Part shown: positions 30,368 to 41,990 of the stretch, one piece after another | How positions within the stretch are numbered: position 1 is the stretch's first letter | Layout of the letters: each line of letters starts with the position of its first letter | Assembly (NCBI GenBank): GCA_964020155.1 | Contig: OZ026558.1 | Span: forward strand, 1,912,663-1,976,662 | DNA from: Chondrilla cf. caribensis | Taxonomy: Eukaryota > Porifera > Demospongiae > Chondrillida > Chondrillidae | DNA length: 64,000 nucleotides | Direction of reading: 5' to 3' | Position numbers and translations under genes: made by a program | The notes under the pieces: model-generated | The model's input: the letters and a program-made list of their open reading frames with translations, nothing else | Told to the model about the DNA's origin: nothing | Databases searched by the model: none

Positions 30368-32719
30368 TCAATGTGATATGAAGCTGAAAGTAACTCATTG
30401 AATGTGAGTTCATTTAAAAAAGAGCATCTTACCATAAGAGGGGAACTATTGACAATACCACCTAGACATTTCTGTTTCTGTCTTGAATGCAATTGTTGTA
30501 CATGTTTTGCTCACATTTATAATAGGTGGACAGTATATACATTATTACATCAGAGGGCAAGCTATAGGTCACTTCAGGCAAATACAACTTGAAAAGAACA
30601 AAAGGTGTACACAATTTTGTGGTGTATAGTAGGACCACAATTATGACAATTGATGTATTGCAATATAAGAAATTCAATCGTTGATTGACAAGTTCCTTTT
30701 GAGTACAGCACGACTTCTCTTCTCAAATTTGACACAGAAGCACAAAAACACATGTTATATACACTACAGCGTACATAGATGGTCCTCTTCAGATTCCTTA
30801 CAACTTAATGTAAGTTATTCTCAGGTGTGAATGTCAGCTTTCTTATATTACAAGAACAGTTTCATGTACAGTACAAGTGTTACTTTTAATTGTCAACGAC
30901 ACACATGGTAGTTACTAATTACTTCATAATGGTGATCTAATATGAGAGCACTACAGTCGAAATTTAATGTGCCTGTTGATTTAGTGTGTCTGGTATATGT
31001 TTTGTGTGGATTTCCATTATAATCACTATTATGCTGATGCATGACGTAATATGCCTATACTGCTGTAGAAGTGAATCTGAAGGCAAATTTGTTTTGTATA
31101 CAGGAATTTAATAAAAAATTAATGAACTTTCTACCATAAGTGCTACTTATGGGTGGTCTACTTCTAGTTACACATGTACACATAAGTCACTATAATATTA
31201 CTAATATAATTGATATATAACATAGGTGCCAACTGTCCCGAATTGCCTGGGACAGTCCCGGAAAAGTATACGTGTCCCAGGATTTTAAAGTGAACAAACA
31301 AATTGGCCTCATATCACTTTGTTGAGTGATTAAACACCAGTGGTGGTGTTCAAAAATCACCATTCTTATCTCAAACGAAAGAAATTTGCAGCTGTTGCTT
31401 ACATAATCGGCGACAAATCGGCCATTTTGAAATGTGTGTAATGACGTCACAAGAGGCACCACTAACAACATTGCAATAATTTTGCATTTAATAGTGATTC
31501 CCGCCAATTCTGTGACAAGTTAACTCCAAATCCAATGAATAAAATTTAATGATAACACAACTTTTATTTGTATTCTCAGATATACCTAGCACCATCTTGC
31601 AAGTTACCTGTTGGCCATTTAACATGCTGTCTGGGTATGATTTCAAGCATTCAATTTTACTTTATCATAGCTTTGTGTTGATTATAATGTGGTACTGTGT
31701 GGGTGACGCCTTACCATGATCACTGAAATTACATAAGGTCTTACATGCAAGGTGTTCCCGAAATATATTTTGGAAAGTGGGTACCTATGTTATAGGTACC
31801 TACTACAAGTGTAATGACAGTGCTAGACTATATGTGTCACTCGAAATAGGTATGGAGACATACAATTTATAGTCAACAATGATGTCACAAGAGAGAATCT
31901 AATAATAGAACATGCACATATATAAAATATTGTGAATGAGATTAGTGTGTGTACATATGGCATTATTTTATTTCACTGTTCCACTGTTTTGTTGAAGCTG
32001 ACAGGAATTAAATGTATGTGTGTTACAGTGATACTCACTGTAAGCACTGAAACAGTTCACAATTTGTTAGAATCCTAAATCTGCCCTGCTTTCATACTGA
32101 AAGTGATAATTATTGTGTTTGCATAATGCAAAACATAATAATAAGAAAATATACACCTTAGGCTTGTTCCTTTCAATTTCTTAATGAGTACATCAGCAGT
32201 CCTTCTGGGAGTTTTGCTGGATAACATTTTTTTCTTGCAACATGTATACAATTTTGCTGGGGAAATTACAGACTACAAATAAAGGTACAAACTGTGCAAT
32301 GCAGAAATATCCTTGTAGCATTGGAAGTATACCTACATGTTATTGAGGGTAATATAATATAGTGTTAGTGATTAATTAGACCTTATGTACAACAGATGTA
32401 CGTTTTCCTTTCCTAAGTACTGCTGATGTGCCTAAATGCACATTAATTCATTGAAAAAATATATAATGCCTGATCTATGCCAAATGGGTCACTTGACCCA
32501 TGGACCTCCTGGATCTGCCCCATTCATATTTTGTTTTACACAAATGGACATGAAGACAAATCATAAAAATTAGTTTTCTACTGTATACGGCTGCACATTT
32601 GTATGAAACCATATTAATATTATAATGTAAAATCACTCAATGTGTGATAACTTGATGTATGTTAATGAATGATAATTTTGCTGATGTAATTAAGAAAGAT
32701 GTAAGATGTAATAAGCCGA
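30368..32719. other. Spacer between B4 and B5, with a DNA-transposon insertion
   Basis: The right part (about 32260-32719) is B5 3' flank with GGGTCACTTGACCC near 32488. The middle carries the element at 31217-31793. The left part (30400-31200) is B-type upstream flank matching 57945-58640. No gene is seen. Confidence 0.55.
31217..31793. mobile_element. Non-autonomous DNA transposon, 577 bp, ends ATAACATAGGT
   Basis: The left end reads ATAACATAGGTGCCAACTG and the right end is its approximate inverse (AGTGGGTACCTATGTTAT). The paralogous flanks near 27375 and 61515 lack it and read straight from the gatata side into aggtatctacta, giving natural empty sites. The interior has a 105-codon open frame on the minus strand with no recognisable domain, which I take as chance. 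Confidence 0.7.
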
Positions 32720-34367
32720 TCATGGATTAAGAATTTCTTCATCCTCAATTAACTCAATTGTGTTTCCCTCAGCAGACTGATCTCTGCTATCATTGCCCCT
32801 CTTGTGTACCTGATTACCACCTGAATTATCCAAAAGCTTCCAAATCAGTGTCTTCAGGAAGAATGTGACTGTTCCAAGAATGACTGGAATGAAAGCAGAG
32901 CTGAGTAAAGCCCTTGAATTGTCTTGGTTTGTGTCCACATTGATGGCATACCCACTGGAACCAAGTACAGCACAATAACAGCCAACCATAGCAAGTAGTG
33001 GGATGAGTACCACAGCATGCAGTATGGTGGTTCCTCTTCCCTGTGGTCTCTGTCGCTTTGGAGTGAAGAGGTAGGCAGAAATTGTGAATACTAAAGCGAA
33101 AATGTTGATAAGGCAGAAAAGACAAAGTATGAGAACAAGTGCATTTGTAATAACAGCAAATGGCTCAGCAAACACGGCAACACTAATAATTGTTCCATGC
33201 AAGGCAATGTAAAGCACTGTCATCACGTTGATCACAATACCAATACAAAATACAAATGTCCTTGTACGCTGCAGCTTACAGCAACAGAAGAGTACAACAG
33301 TTGGAATCAAGAAAATGTATGGCATTGATGGTGGTTTAACTGTTCGAGCAAAGTATATTGCAATAGGTACTGCGAGCAGAGCAGGGAGGCTGGCTATGCC
33401 ATTACCAGTGACTAAGAAACCAATATCACTTCCATTCAGAGGTGACACACTGTTCATTACCGATAATACGCTGTACATCATGAATGGCAACATGAAGATG
33501 TTGCAACTTGTGATACCATTTATCAGTCCATAATGCTTGTAGGTGTAGAAGTGAGTTTGCTGTACATGAGTCTCCAAATGGCACTTCAGCACTAGGATAA
33601 TTCCAATTGAGACCAATATAAGCTCCATTACTGCCCCTGTGTACGAAATCATTCGAGTCACATTAAAGCGTTTGTTGAAATCAGTGAAATCTTTTGGAAT
33701 TTGAAGAAATTCTTGACTGTAATTGCAGGTTTCTTGAACAAATCCTGTGTACTGGTTAATTTTTGTAGCATCTTGAAGTGCATAATCCTGAAGCTGGATG
33801 AGGAATGCATGATTAATATGCAGTAATAATATTATACAATCAATAATATTAATTGGACAATGCGTATGTATGATCATACTTACCGAAGTGGTCATTTGCA
33901 ATAGGAATTTTGTTGTCACGTTGGAACAAGGATAGGGGACCAAGATTGTTATTTTAGGTGGGTTCCATTCTTCAAAATAGTTCAATGTGTAAAGTGAGAG
34001 TTTGTTCAGAAACTCTGGTCTACTGTATATGAACACTATTGATACTATAAGACATCCATATCAGCTCATGTCTTGGACAGGATGGTGTACTGAGCAATGT
34101 GACGTCTGATCCATTTGCATCAATTGATTCATAATCCACTACCACTGAATATGGTAAATGTCCATATGGTGGGTAGAAGGCCTGGGACAATTTCTGCCTG
34201 TTTTCTGTGTTGTTCATGAAGGTCATCTCTTCAAACTTCCTGTAATCTTCAACACAGTTGACAGAGCTCTCAGTGATGCTGAATCCATTGGATGTCGTAC
34301 AAGCACAATATAGTACTGACGATATACCAAAGGCAGTCAACAATGTAAACCTCACTGGAATTGCCAT
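32720..34367 (-). pseudogene. B5: subfamily B gene, intact except for a 7-bp insertion in exon 1
   Basis: Exon 1 is 33884-34367, the intron 33794-33883 (90 bp) and exon 2 32720-33793. Exon 1 is 484 bp, seven more than the 477 bp of B4, B6 and B7. The extra bases (tactata type) sit near 34043, between the codons for LIWMS and IVFIYSRPE, and shift the frame. Everything else is preserved: signal peptide MAIPVRFTLLTAFGISSVL, CVEDYRKFEE, YPPYGHLPYS, LQDYALQD, FNVTRM, PPSMPYIFLIPTVVLFCCC, AEPFAVITNALVLIL and tail EDEEILNP. The 90-bp intron is open in frame with exon 2, as in B2. A predicted 61-bp 5' UTR intron (34370-34430) is retained. The lesion is recent. Confidence 0.82.
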
Positions 34368-34469
34368 AACTGGTGGAACTGTGGTCGTACTGTGCGTAAC
34401 TGTGTTTATCAAGTCACAACCATTACTTACTCGATGTGTATATGAAAATGAAAGCAATTTGCAACAACC

Positions 34470-34720
34470 AACAAGTTTGTTAATACTGCAAATGGTTTGG
34501 CTAATACTGAAAACAGTGTGAATGACGGTGCAATCATAACATTCCAGAAAGCTACCATATGCATGTTGATCAGCAGTGCCGTCTCAAGTAGAAGTGACTT
34601 CACATTTATGTATCACAATAACAGAACAGCACAGTGCCTGGTATCATGTGAATGCACTGAATAGCTGGTGACTGTTTAGTCTTGTATACAAAGTATTCCA
34701 TTTTTATTGCTTAATGAGGC
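34470..34720 (-). pseudogene. Relic of subfamily C exon 2 (remains of C2)
   Basis: DNA matching the C1 segment from the AKPFAV coding region to the PPAIPYI region (compare 19430-19640), with several indels and no open frame. It adjoins the B5 upstream side exactly as the relic at 11138 adjoins B2. With exon 1 at 38806 it probably represents gene C2, whose exon 2 has mostly been lost. Confidence 0.75.
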
Positions 34721-34984
34721 CAAACATCAAAGGCACCTCCTGGGCAGTAAATTTGATACTTCCTGGAGCGCACCTGCGCAGGGACAGTATCACGTAAGCG
34801 CCCAATTGTTACCTTAAAAGGGCAATAATTGCGAGGTGCTAGACAAACTGTTACAATTTTGCACATTCCAAGAAATGAATATCATTATAGCAATAACACA
34901 GCACAGTATGCATAGAGTAACAGCAGCTGAGAGGAAACTTGGAATAAAAGTCAGAAATCCAGTAGTTCATTAATGCCAATGCTA

Positions 34985-35335
34985 CAATAGTCATCTGCTA
35001 TGTACTCCGATATCCAGAATCGGCTATCTATCCGCGACTGAGTTCCTCGAAGTCGTCGTGATTCAAATTGAAAACAGCCGTTATTGCTACCTTGCTTTCT
35101 ACATTTTCTGGTGTTTCTTCCCATAAATAGCCGATTCTGAATATTGTAGGCACACAGGACTGGACTGGAGAGCAGAAAATATCTTCAGAAAGATGCAGTG
35201 ATTCTCTGCGTGCATTTTGGAGCGTTTAGTTGGCGATAAATGGGTTACTACCCGCCTGCCTCGGGAGGTATCGCATTTACTGCTCGGATCTCGCGCAGTA
35301 AATACGATACCTCCCTCGTAGGCGGGGTAGTAACC
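34985..35335. repeat. Inverted-repeat element with a long terminal hairpin
   Basis: Bases 35243-35335 form a hairpin: GGTTACTACCCGCC pairs with GGCGGGGTAGTAACC, and the inner arms are GAGGTATCG...TTACTG against CAGTAAATACGATACCTC. To its left, CCAGAATCGGCTAT (about 35018) and ATAGCCGATTCTG (about 35127) are a second inverted pair. The hairpin core CAGTAAATACGATAC resembles that of the hairpin at 52459. It looks like a foldback-type non-autonomous element. Confidence 0.65.
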
Positions 35336-35574
35336 TATATATACCAACTTAAACTTGATCTGGTAGGGAACCTTGCTGTTATCACATACATGTACAGTGC
35401 ATGGGTAAGGCTCACTCATGCTGTAGAAGACTGCATAACTAAACTCATATAACCATATTATGATCATGAAATCATGTACTGTGTATGTAATATAATATGC
35501 ATAATATATAATATAATATAATATACAAATATATATGTGTATATGAACAAGCTGGCTGACTAGACAGTTAAGAT

Positions 35575-38522
35575 GTGAAGACAATGACTGATTATCCGTA
35601 TTTGCGAGATGGCGAATCTGATGTACCTAACAATGTTGATCCAATGATTGGTCTAGTCTCTCCAACAGCAACAGCGTCTAGAGGGACGTGTTTGATCTGC
35701 CATCGCCAGATGCCCCGGAGAAGAGACGGCGCCATAAGAGTACACGGCCCTGTCAGCGGGCGGTGTCCTGGTTCAGAACAACCACCAAGTGACGATGCTA
35801 TTGTTAAAGGAGTCACTAATAATGACGATAATGACGATATTGATAAGGGAGACACTTGCCCCACTGCAGATACCTGCTTTGATGACAGCTGCACTCAGCT
35901 CTTTTTGAAGGTTTTGAGGAGAATCCCCCGATCTTCACGCGATCGAGGCGCTAGGAAGCTGGCTGCTATCCTTACGGACATGACGACGACCAACTCTATT
36001 GCTGCGTGGACACGCTTAATATGCTTGCCAAGACGCTGCTTTCGAGTCCCTAAGAGGGGCGGTAAGCATTGGAACCTATCTAATCTCGTAAATCAGCAAC
36101 TGATAGAGGAGGCTGACGCTTCACCTATATCTTCACATGCCCAGCCTTCCACCAAGAGACATGTTGATAACATATCCAAATTAGCCACAAGTGTATCCAT
36201 CAAATTGGAGGAGGGAGACTTCAAGGGAGCAATTCGTTTGGCATGCTCTGAAGATACAATGGCTGAAGACAATGAAGTCACCATCGCTGCTCTTCGGTCC
36301 AAACACCCAGCTCCCCACCCAGAGACTACCCCTATTCCACCTCCTAGTGTGACTGAATTTGAAGCTAGCCTGCAGGTAAATGGACAAGACATAATGAAAG
36401 CAATTTGCTCCTTCCCTAAGGGATCTTCAGGAGGGCCTGAAGGAGGTCCACAGCATTTATGTGACCTGACTGGACCTAGTGCTGGGGAAGGAGGGGTGCT
36501 ACTCCTGCAAGCCCTTTCTGATTTTTGCCAACTTTGTTTTATCAGGCAACACACCAATGCAGGTTCGCCCTTTCTTCTTCGGTGCTTCTGTTATTGCCCT
36601 AAACAAGAAGGACGGAGGTTTTCGCCCCATTGCTGTAGGTTGTACCTTGCGCCGCTTAGTTGCTAAATTGGCTTGCATGTCTATTTCTGAATGTATGGGT
36701 ACTATGCTGGCTCCTGTACAGCTGGGATATGGGACACCCAATGGTGCTGAAGCAGCTGTCCATTCCGCCAGAACCTATTTGGATCATTTACCATCTGACC
36801 ACGTTATGCTGAAGATTGACTTCAAGAATGCCTTTAACTATGTTAGAAGAGATAAAATGCTTGAAATGGTCAGACAGTGTGTTCCTGAAATTTTCCCTTC
36901 GTATATACCTGCTATTCAGCACCATCATCTCTCCGCTTTCATGAAACAACCCTGCAGTCTGCCGAAGGAGTTCAGCAGGGTGACCCTCTTGGGCCCCTGC
37001 TTTTCTGCCTAACCATTCAGTCAATACTTCTCCAACTGAAGTCAGAGTTTCACTTGTTTTAGCTAGATGATGGGACCCTCGGGGGTCCTGAGTGCAGCGT
37101 TTTGGAGGACCTCAAGCTCATTGAGAGAGAGGCAGGTTCCTTGGGCCTTCTACTCAACCATAGCAAGTCGGAGCTAATTTGCAATGATTCCACTGGACTA
37201 GGTCTCCTGGCATATGCACCCGACCTTTGTGAGGTTAAACCAGGCCAGGCCATGCTACTGGGATCTCCCATCGGGGGCTTAGAGTCTATCAACATCACCC
37301 TTTTGGAAAACCTGAATATTCTTAAGGTCTTGGGTTCCAGGCTTGTCCACCTTCACAAACAGGATGCTCTTTTGTTACTGAGGAATGCTTTTGCTATTCC
37401 AAAAATCTTATATGTTCTTCGAACAGCACCATGCTTCTATTCAACCACTCTGGAAGCTTTCGACCAAGAGCTACGCTCCATTCTTAGTACAGTTCTGAAT
37501 GTTTGTCTCGATAACAACTCCATCTGGACACAGGCAACCTTACCTATTGCATCTGGCGGCATTGGTATTGCACCCTCAGCCTTTTTGGCATCTGCTGCTG
37601 GCTCCTCTACCTTAATATACCAGACCCTCCAAGACAGGCTCGTTAACGTCCCCTACCAAGCTAAGGAAGATGCTCTGAAGGCATGGACAAGAGCCACTGA
37701 TTGTGATCCACCGACTGCCCCAGATGACAAAAAGCAAAAAGCCTGGGATAGCCCCTGCATCCAAACAGCCCTCAACACCCTCCTAAGAACCTCGACGGAT
37801 GACAATGCACGTGCACGGCTCTTAGCAGCTACATCAAAGGAAGCTGGTGCTTGGATGAATGCCCTTCCCATTACTTCTGTGGGCCTCAGAATGGAGGATG
37901 ATGTGATTAGAATCGCGGCAGGTCTACGCCTGGGTGCTCCATTATGTCATCCACACTCCTGTAGACTCTGTGGGCGAGCCGTTGACACCTTTGCCACCCA
38001 TGGTCTTTCCTGTACCAAAAGTGCTGGTCGTCACTTTCGACATGCAGCCATTAACAACATCATCCACAGATCTCTGTCATCAGCTAAAATACCCTCTTCA
38101 CGGGAACCACCGGGACTTAGCAGATCTGACGGTAAACGACCTGATGGATTTACCATTGCCCCATGGAAAGCTGGTCGTACATTAATATGGGACGCCACCT
38201 GTTGCGACACCTTCGCTGCCTCCAATGTGGGCTTGGCATCTAAAGAAGCTGGTTCAGCTGCCGAAGTTGCAGAAAGACGAAAAAAATAAAGTATGAAGCT
38301 TCATCTCAAGTACATCATTTTGCCCCGGTGGCCATTGAAACAACGGGAGTTTTCGGACCTGAGGCTAGAGAATTTATAAAGGAGGAGGCTAAATGTGTTA
38401 AGTTGGTGATGAAGGAGGAGAAAGCCCATTCCTATCTACTCCAACAAATATCTGTAGCTGTCCAACGGGGTAATGCCGCGGCCATATTAGGAACCTCTCC
38501 CCACATTGGAGAGGCCCCTTAA
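35575..38522 (+). mobile_element. Nearly full-length non-LTR retrotransposon with restriction-like endonuclease end, inactivated
   Basis: A single polyprotein is spread over three frames. Order: an N-terminal zinc-finger-like CLICHRQM...HGPVSGRC (about 35690-35770); a basic linker; reverse transcriptase from SFPKGSSGGPEGG through FFFGASVIALNKKDGGFRP, LGYGTPNGAE and LKIDFKNAFNYV to QQGDPLGPLLF and LDDGTLGG; then CRLCGRAVD...HGLSC, RHFRHAAINNIIH, GKRPDG, LIWDATCCDTF and the end ISVAVQRGNAAA. Lesions are a frameshift near 36530, another between about 36925 and 36955, a TAG at 37060-37062 immediately before the catalytic LDDG, and an extra A in the A-run near 38285. The 3' tail is AT-rich. The endonuclease order fits R2/NeSL-like elements. 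It sits inside the remains of C2, is not mobile by itself, and is more GC-rich than its surroundings. Confidence 0.85.
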
Positions 38523-38805
38523 CTATTATTATTTTTATCTTTTTTTTTCTGTTATAATCGTAAATTTATATATATTACATATTATACTGGAATAAATTAT
38601 TATTATTATATTTGAGGTACTTATATATGTGTACATGTACTTTGCTATGGACAAATGCATTTGAGTAATCAATAATTATTCATCCATTGTACAAATATAT
38701 AAATGCATAATATATATATTATACACATATATGTAAAATATTCTACATTCATATAATTAATATTATTATAACAATACAATATAACATACAGTAACATTAG
38801 CTTAC

Positions 38806-39282
38806 CGAAATTGTTATTTGTAGTAGAAATTCAAGCATCACATTTGGGCATGGGTGAGGTACATTCAATTGAGTATCAGGCGTCTCACATTCTTTGAAGT
38901 AGTTAAGCACGTACATTATTAGTCTATTCCAGTACATCGGCTTACAAAGGAGAAAAACTGGGGATGAGAGCCAGATCCAATCTTTATTCATGTGACCATC
39001 TCTGTGAGTCAGTATGATCACTGTTGTTCCATTTGATAGTACACTTTGATAGGAAACATCCACTGAAAATGGTAGGTGTGCATATGGAGGGTAGAAGATC
39101 TTGTACGATTTGTATCTGTTCTCTTTGTTGTTGATAAAGGTCTTTTGTTCAACTTCCAAGAAATTGGAAACACACTTGGTCCCAGTTGTATGGGAGTGAG
39201 CTCCACACAAGACCAAGAGTCCCAAAAAACACCTGTAATGTACACTACAGAGTACATAGGTGTTCCCTCCAGATTCTTCTGC
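38806..39282 (-). pseudogene. C2 exon 1: subfamily C ectodomain with frameshifted signal peptide
   Basis: The ectodomain is open (KCVSNFLEVEQKTFINNKEN, FYPPYAHLPFSVDVSYQS, LSNGTTV, HRDGHMNKDWIWLSS, YVLNYFKECETPDT, HPCPNV) and ends at a TCG-GTAAGC donor (38806). One C is missing from the CCCC run near 39221 compared with C1, so the ATG-initiated MYSVVYITGVFW falls out of frame. Entry at that point would need a non-ATG start. The NNT site has become NNK. Exon 2 is only a relic at 34470, and a retrotransposon lies between. It is dead as a two-exon gene. Confidence 0.8.
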
Positions 39283-39756
39283 AAATAATGTAAGCTATCC
39301 AGTTGTAAATGTCAGTTTACTTACACTACAAATCGAGTTACACAGAACAAGTGTTGCTTTAAATACTCATTGACATACCTAAATATGGCAGTCAAAAGTT
39401 GCTTCATAAGGGTGAACTAATTATACAACATGTCTACAGTCCCATGTGCCTATTGATTTATATTTATTGTGTCTGGTATAACATTTGCATTGATTTCCAT
39501 TATAATCATTATTAAGCTGATGACATGATACTTAGCTGAATTAGTGAATCTGAAGGCAAACTTGTTTTACATAATTATGTGAATTCAATATAATGAACTT
39601 CCTACTGTAAGTGATAATTCTGAAATCATATTTTGCCCCAATTGCAAGACTTGGCTCTATGTACGTATGCTGGACCAGTACTGCAAACAGCCCATACATT
39701 ATGTATACTGTTATGACTGCTCTGTACACATAGGGTGAATACTTGTTAAACCACCA

Positions 39757-39905
39757 CAATTCGTTTTTGGAGAATATGGTGGATTAACGAGTTTGGCAGA
39801 TTAAGTGGATATTTGTTGTTATTGGTACATTATAATGGCACCAGGAAATTTTGGTGGATTAGGAAGTATGGCAGATAAGGTGGTGGCGGGTTAATGGGAA
39901 TTCAA
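39757..39905. mobile_element. MITE relic shared by C upstream flanks
   Basis: It has repeated phrases of the GTGGATTAACGAG and GGCGGGTTAATGGGAATTC type, the same family as 21150 and 24164. An equivalent lies at 55460-55608. The shared position upstream of C exon 1 shows it was copied by segmental duplication. Confidence 0.55.
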
Positions 39906-40678
39906 TCACTTTTAATATATATAATTGATAGGTACCTAGTACAAGTGTAATGACATGCTAGACTAAGTGTCACTTAGAATAGTATTATGGACACATACAA
40001 TAGTCAACAATGTCACAATAGAAGGTCTAAAAATAGAATATGTCCATATAATAAACCATTATGTCTATTGTTAGTGTGTCTGCATGGTCTCACTGCTACA
40101 AGCAATTGAGAAGCATACGCATATGTATATGCCATTATAATTTACTTACTCCACTGTTTTGTTGAAGCTGAAAGGAATTCAGCATGTGTCTTAGTGTGAT
40201 ACACACCTGGCTATATGCGTTCAACGGTTCACAATAACAGTTAGAATCCCAAAATTAATCTGTCCTGTTTTCATACCGAAAGTGATAATCATTGTGTTAT
40301 AGCATAATGTGATCACATAATAATCACATAGTACACCTTGTTCCATTTGGTTTTATTAAGGGATCAATAATGCTGAGGTACGACATCACTAGTTCACAGG
40401 TTAGGAGGGGAATTTCGGTATATGAATGTACAAATTGCAGTCCAGAGATATCTTTGCAACATGTAAAGTACATGTTATTTGAAGGTGATGTATGGTGTAA
40501 GTGATTAGCCAGACCTTATGTACAACAGACCAGCTTACAACACAAGACCCTTAACTAAACAATTGACAAAAACTAATAAGATTGAGAGTTTTCAGTTATA
40601 TATGTACCACATACTATTGAGTTACGAAAGCTAAGTGGAATTCAGCCTGCTAAGGGAGAAAGGAGAAAAGCGAAAAAC

Positions 40679-40714
40679 CGGCAACTGCGGGACTCGAACC
40701 CAGGGTGTCTGACT
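40679..40714 (-). ncRNA. tRNA-like 3' half with a perfect B box (SINE or tRNA remnant)
   Basis: The minus strand reads GGTTCGAGTCC, the polymerase III B box, followed by CGCAGTTGCCGG. The preceding ACACCCTG would be the 5' side of a T arm. The T stem pairs only partly, and I find no A box or D arm upstream on the minus strand. It is a fragment, perhaps of a tRNA-derived SINE, not a working tRNA. Confidence 0.4.
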
Positions 40715-41990
40715 AATTATAATAATATGATCTATAATATCTGACTAATTAATAATAACTAAGATTAGATGAAATGATTAAACCCACTAAAAACCGAGTA
40801 GACTAGGAGTAGTAGTGAAGATATCTAACGAAGTTAGTAAAAGAACTGTAACATACTATTGAGTTACAGTAACTGTATGTAATTGAATTATAACTTTGTA
40901 TACTTCTGAGCGATATAAATACCATTTTGCACATTTACTTATAGCTACTAGGTGATATTCACCAATTGCTTATGACCCCAAAATATTGGTATATAACTAA
41001 TAATTAAAGTAGCAGTCCTAGCCATGTATTATGATATGCCATTGCACATGGTATATAACATAGATGTGTATACTCAAACTCTGTGGTTGTTCAAGTATCT
41101 ATTATTGGCACTTTACCTCTTAAGTGAACAGTAGTTGGAATTATAATAGTGTATGAATCAAAACTCAACCTATTTTTCCATTCACATGCATGTAACAGTA
41201 AAACTGCATCACTAACGTAATAATTAATTGTATTTACTTAAAATGATTTTGTATGAGTGGTATATTTAAAGTATTGCAATATAAATGCTAGACTGTATGT
41301 GAATCCATGTGGCACACAGATCATAATTATTCATGAATTGAGTCAAGTGAATGAATTTCAATTATAATTGATCATGCAGTGTATTAAAACAAAATGTAAC
41401 ATTATACTGCCATTATATTAGGTAAGCATGTAGCCAAAGCAGGATTGATAGATTGCAAATTCTTACATTTCTACAATCAGTAGATTACAGATACCCTACG
41501 TATTTCCAGCTTGTTTGCTGTGCATGCTTGTAATATTCAATTCTATCAAACATGTTCTGAAATAGGTCGTTGAATTCTGTTTTAACAGTCCTCAACTATT
41601 TACTGTTTTATTGTAGTTTATGTAAACTGTTTTGAAAATTAACAGTAAACACACAATTCTTGGGTAAGCATAAAAACCCAAATTTGGGGAGTTAGCAAAA
41701 ACCCCAATTTGGGCTATTATTACAGAGTCTGACACAAAACAAGCAACATTTATGCTATTATTGTAGATGTTACGTTCACTTTTTCATTTCAAATTAATTA
41801 TTCTTAGCTGCACATTCTATATAGCTGTATTGTGCATATTATTTTGAAATCACTCCACTACATTAATCTGCATATTGTATTATGATATAAGAAAATATGT
41901 GCGTTGACAATGTGTATGCATGTTAATTGGCATGTTAATGATTATTATGAAATAATGTGTATCTATTTTAATGTTCACAATACTGCAATG

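Larger units (their letters stand above)
39285..41990. other. Spacer between C2 exon 1 and A3
   Basis: The left half matches the upstream flanks of C1 and C3. The right half (about 40570-41990) is the A3 3' flank, with extra unique stretches near 40625-40860 and 41540-41760. It contains a MITE relic and a tRNA-like fragment. No protein gene is seen. Confidence 0.5.

Noticed and set aside
31190..31507. 105-codon minus-strand frame
   Set aside because: Lies across the left end of the 577-bp DNA transposon and has no domain or start context.
35099..35584. 161-codon minus-strand frame
   Set aside because: Composed of an AT-rich tract plus one arm of the foldback hairpin. No domain.
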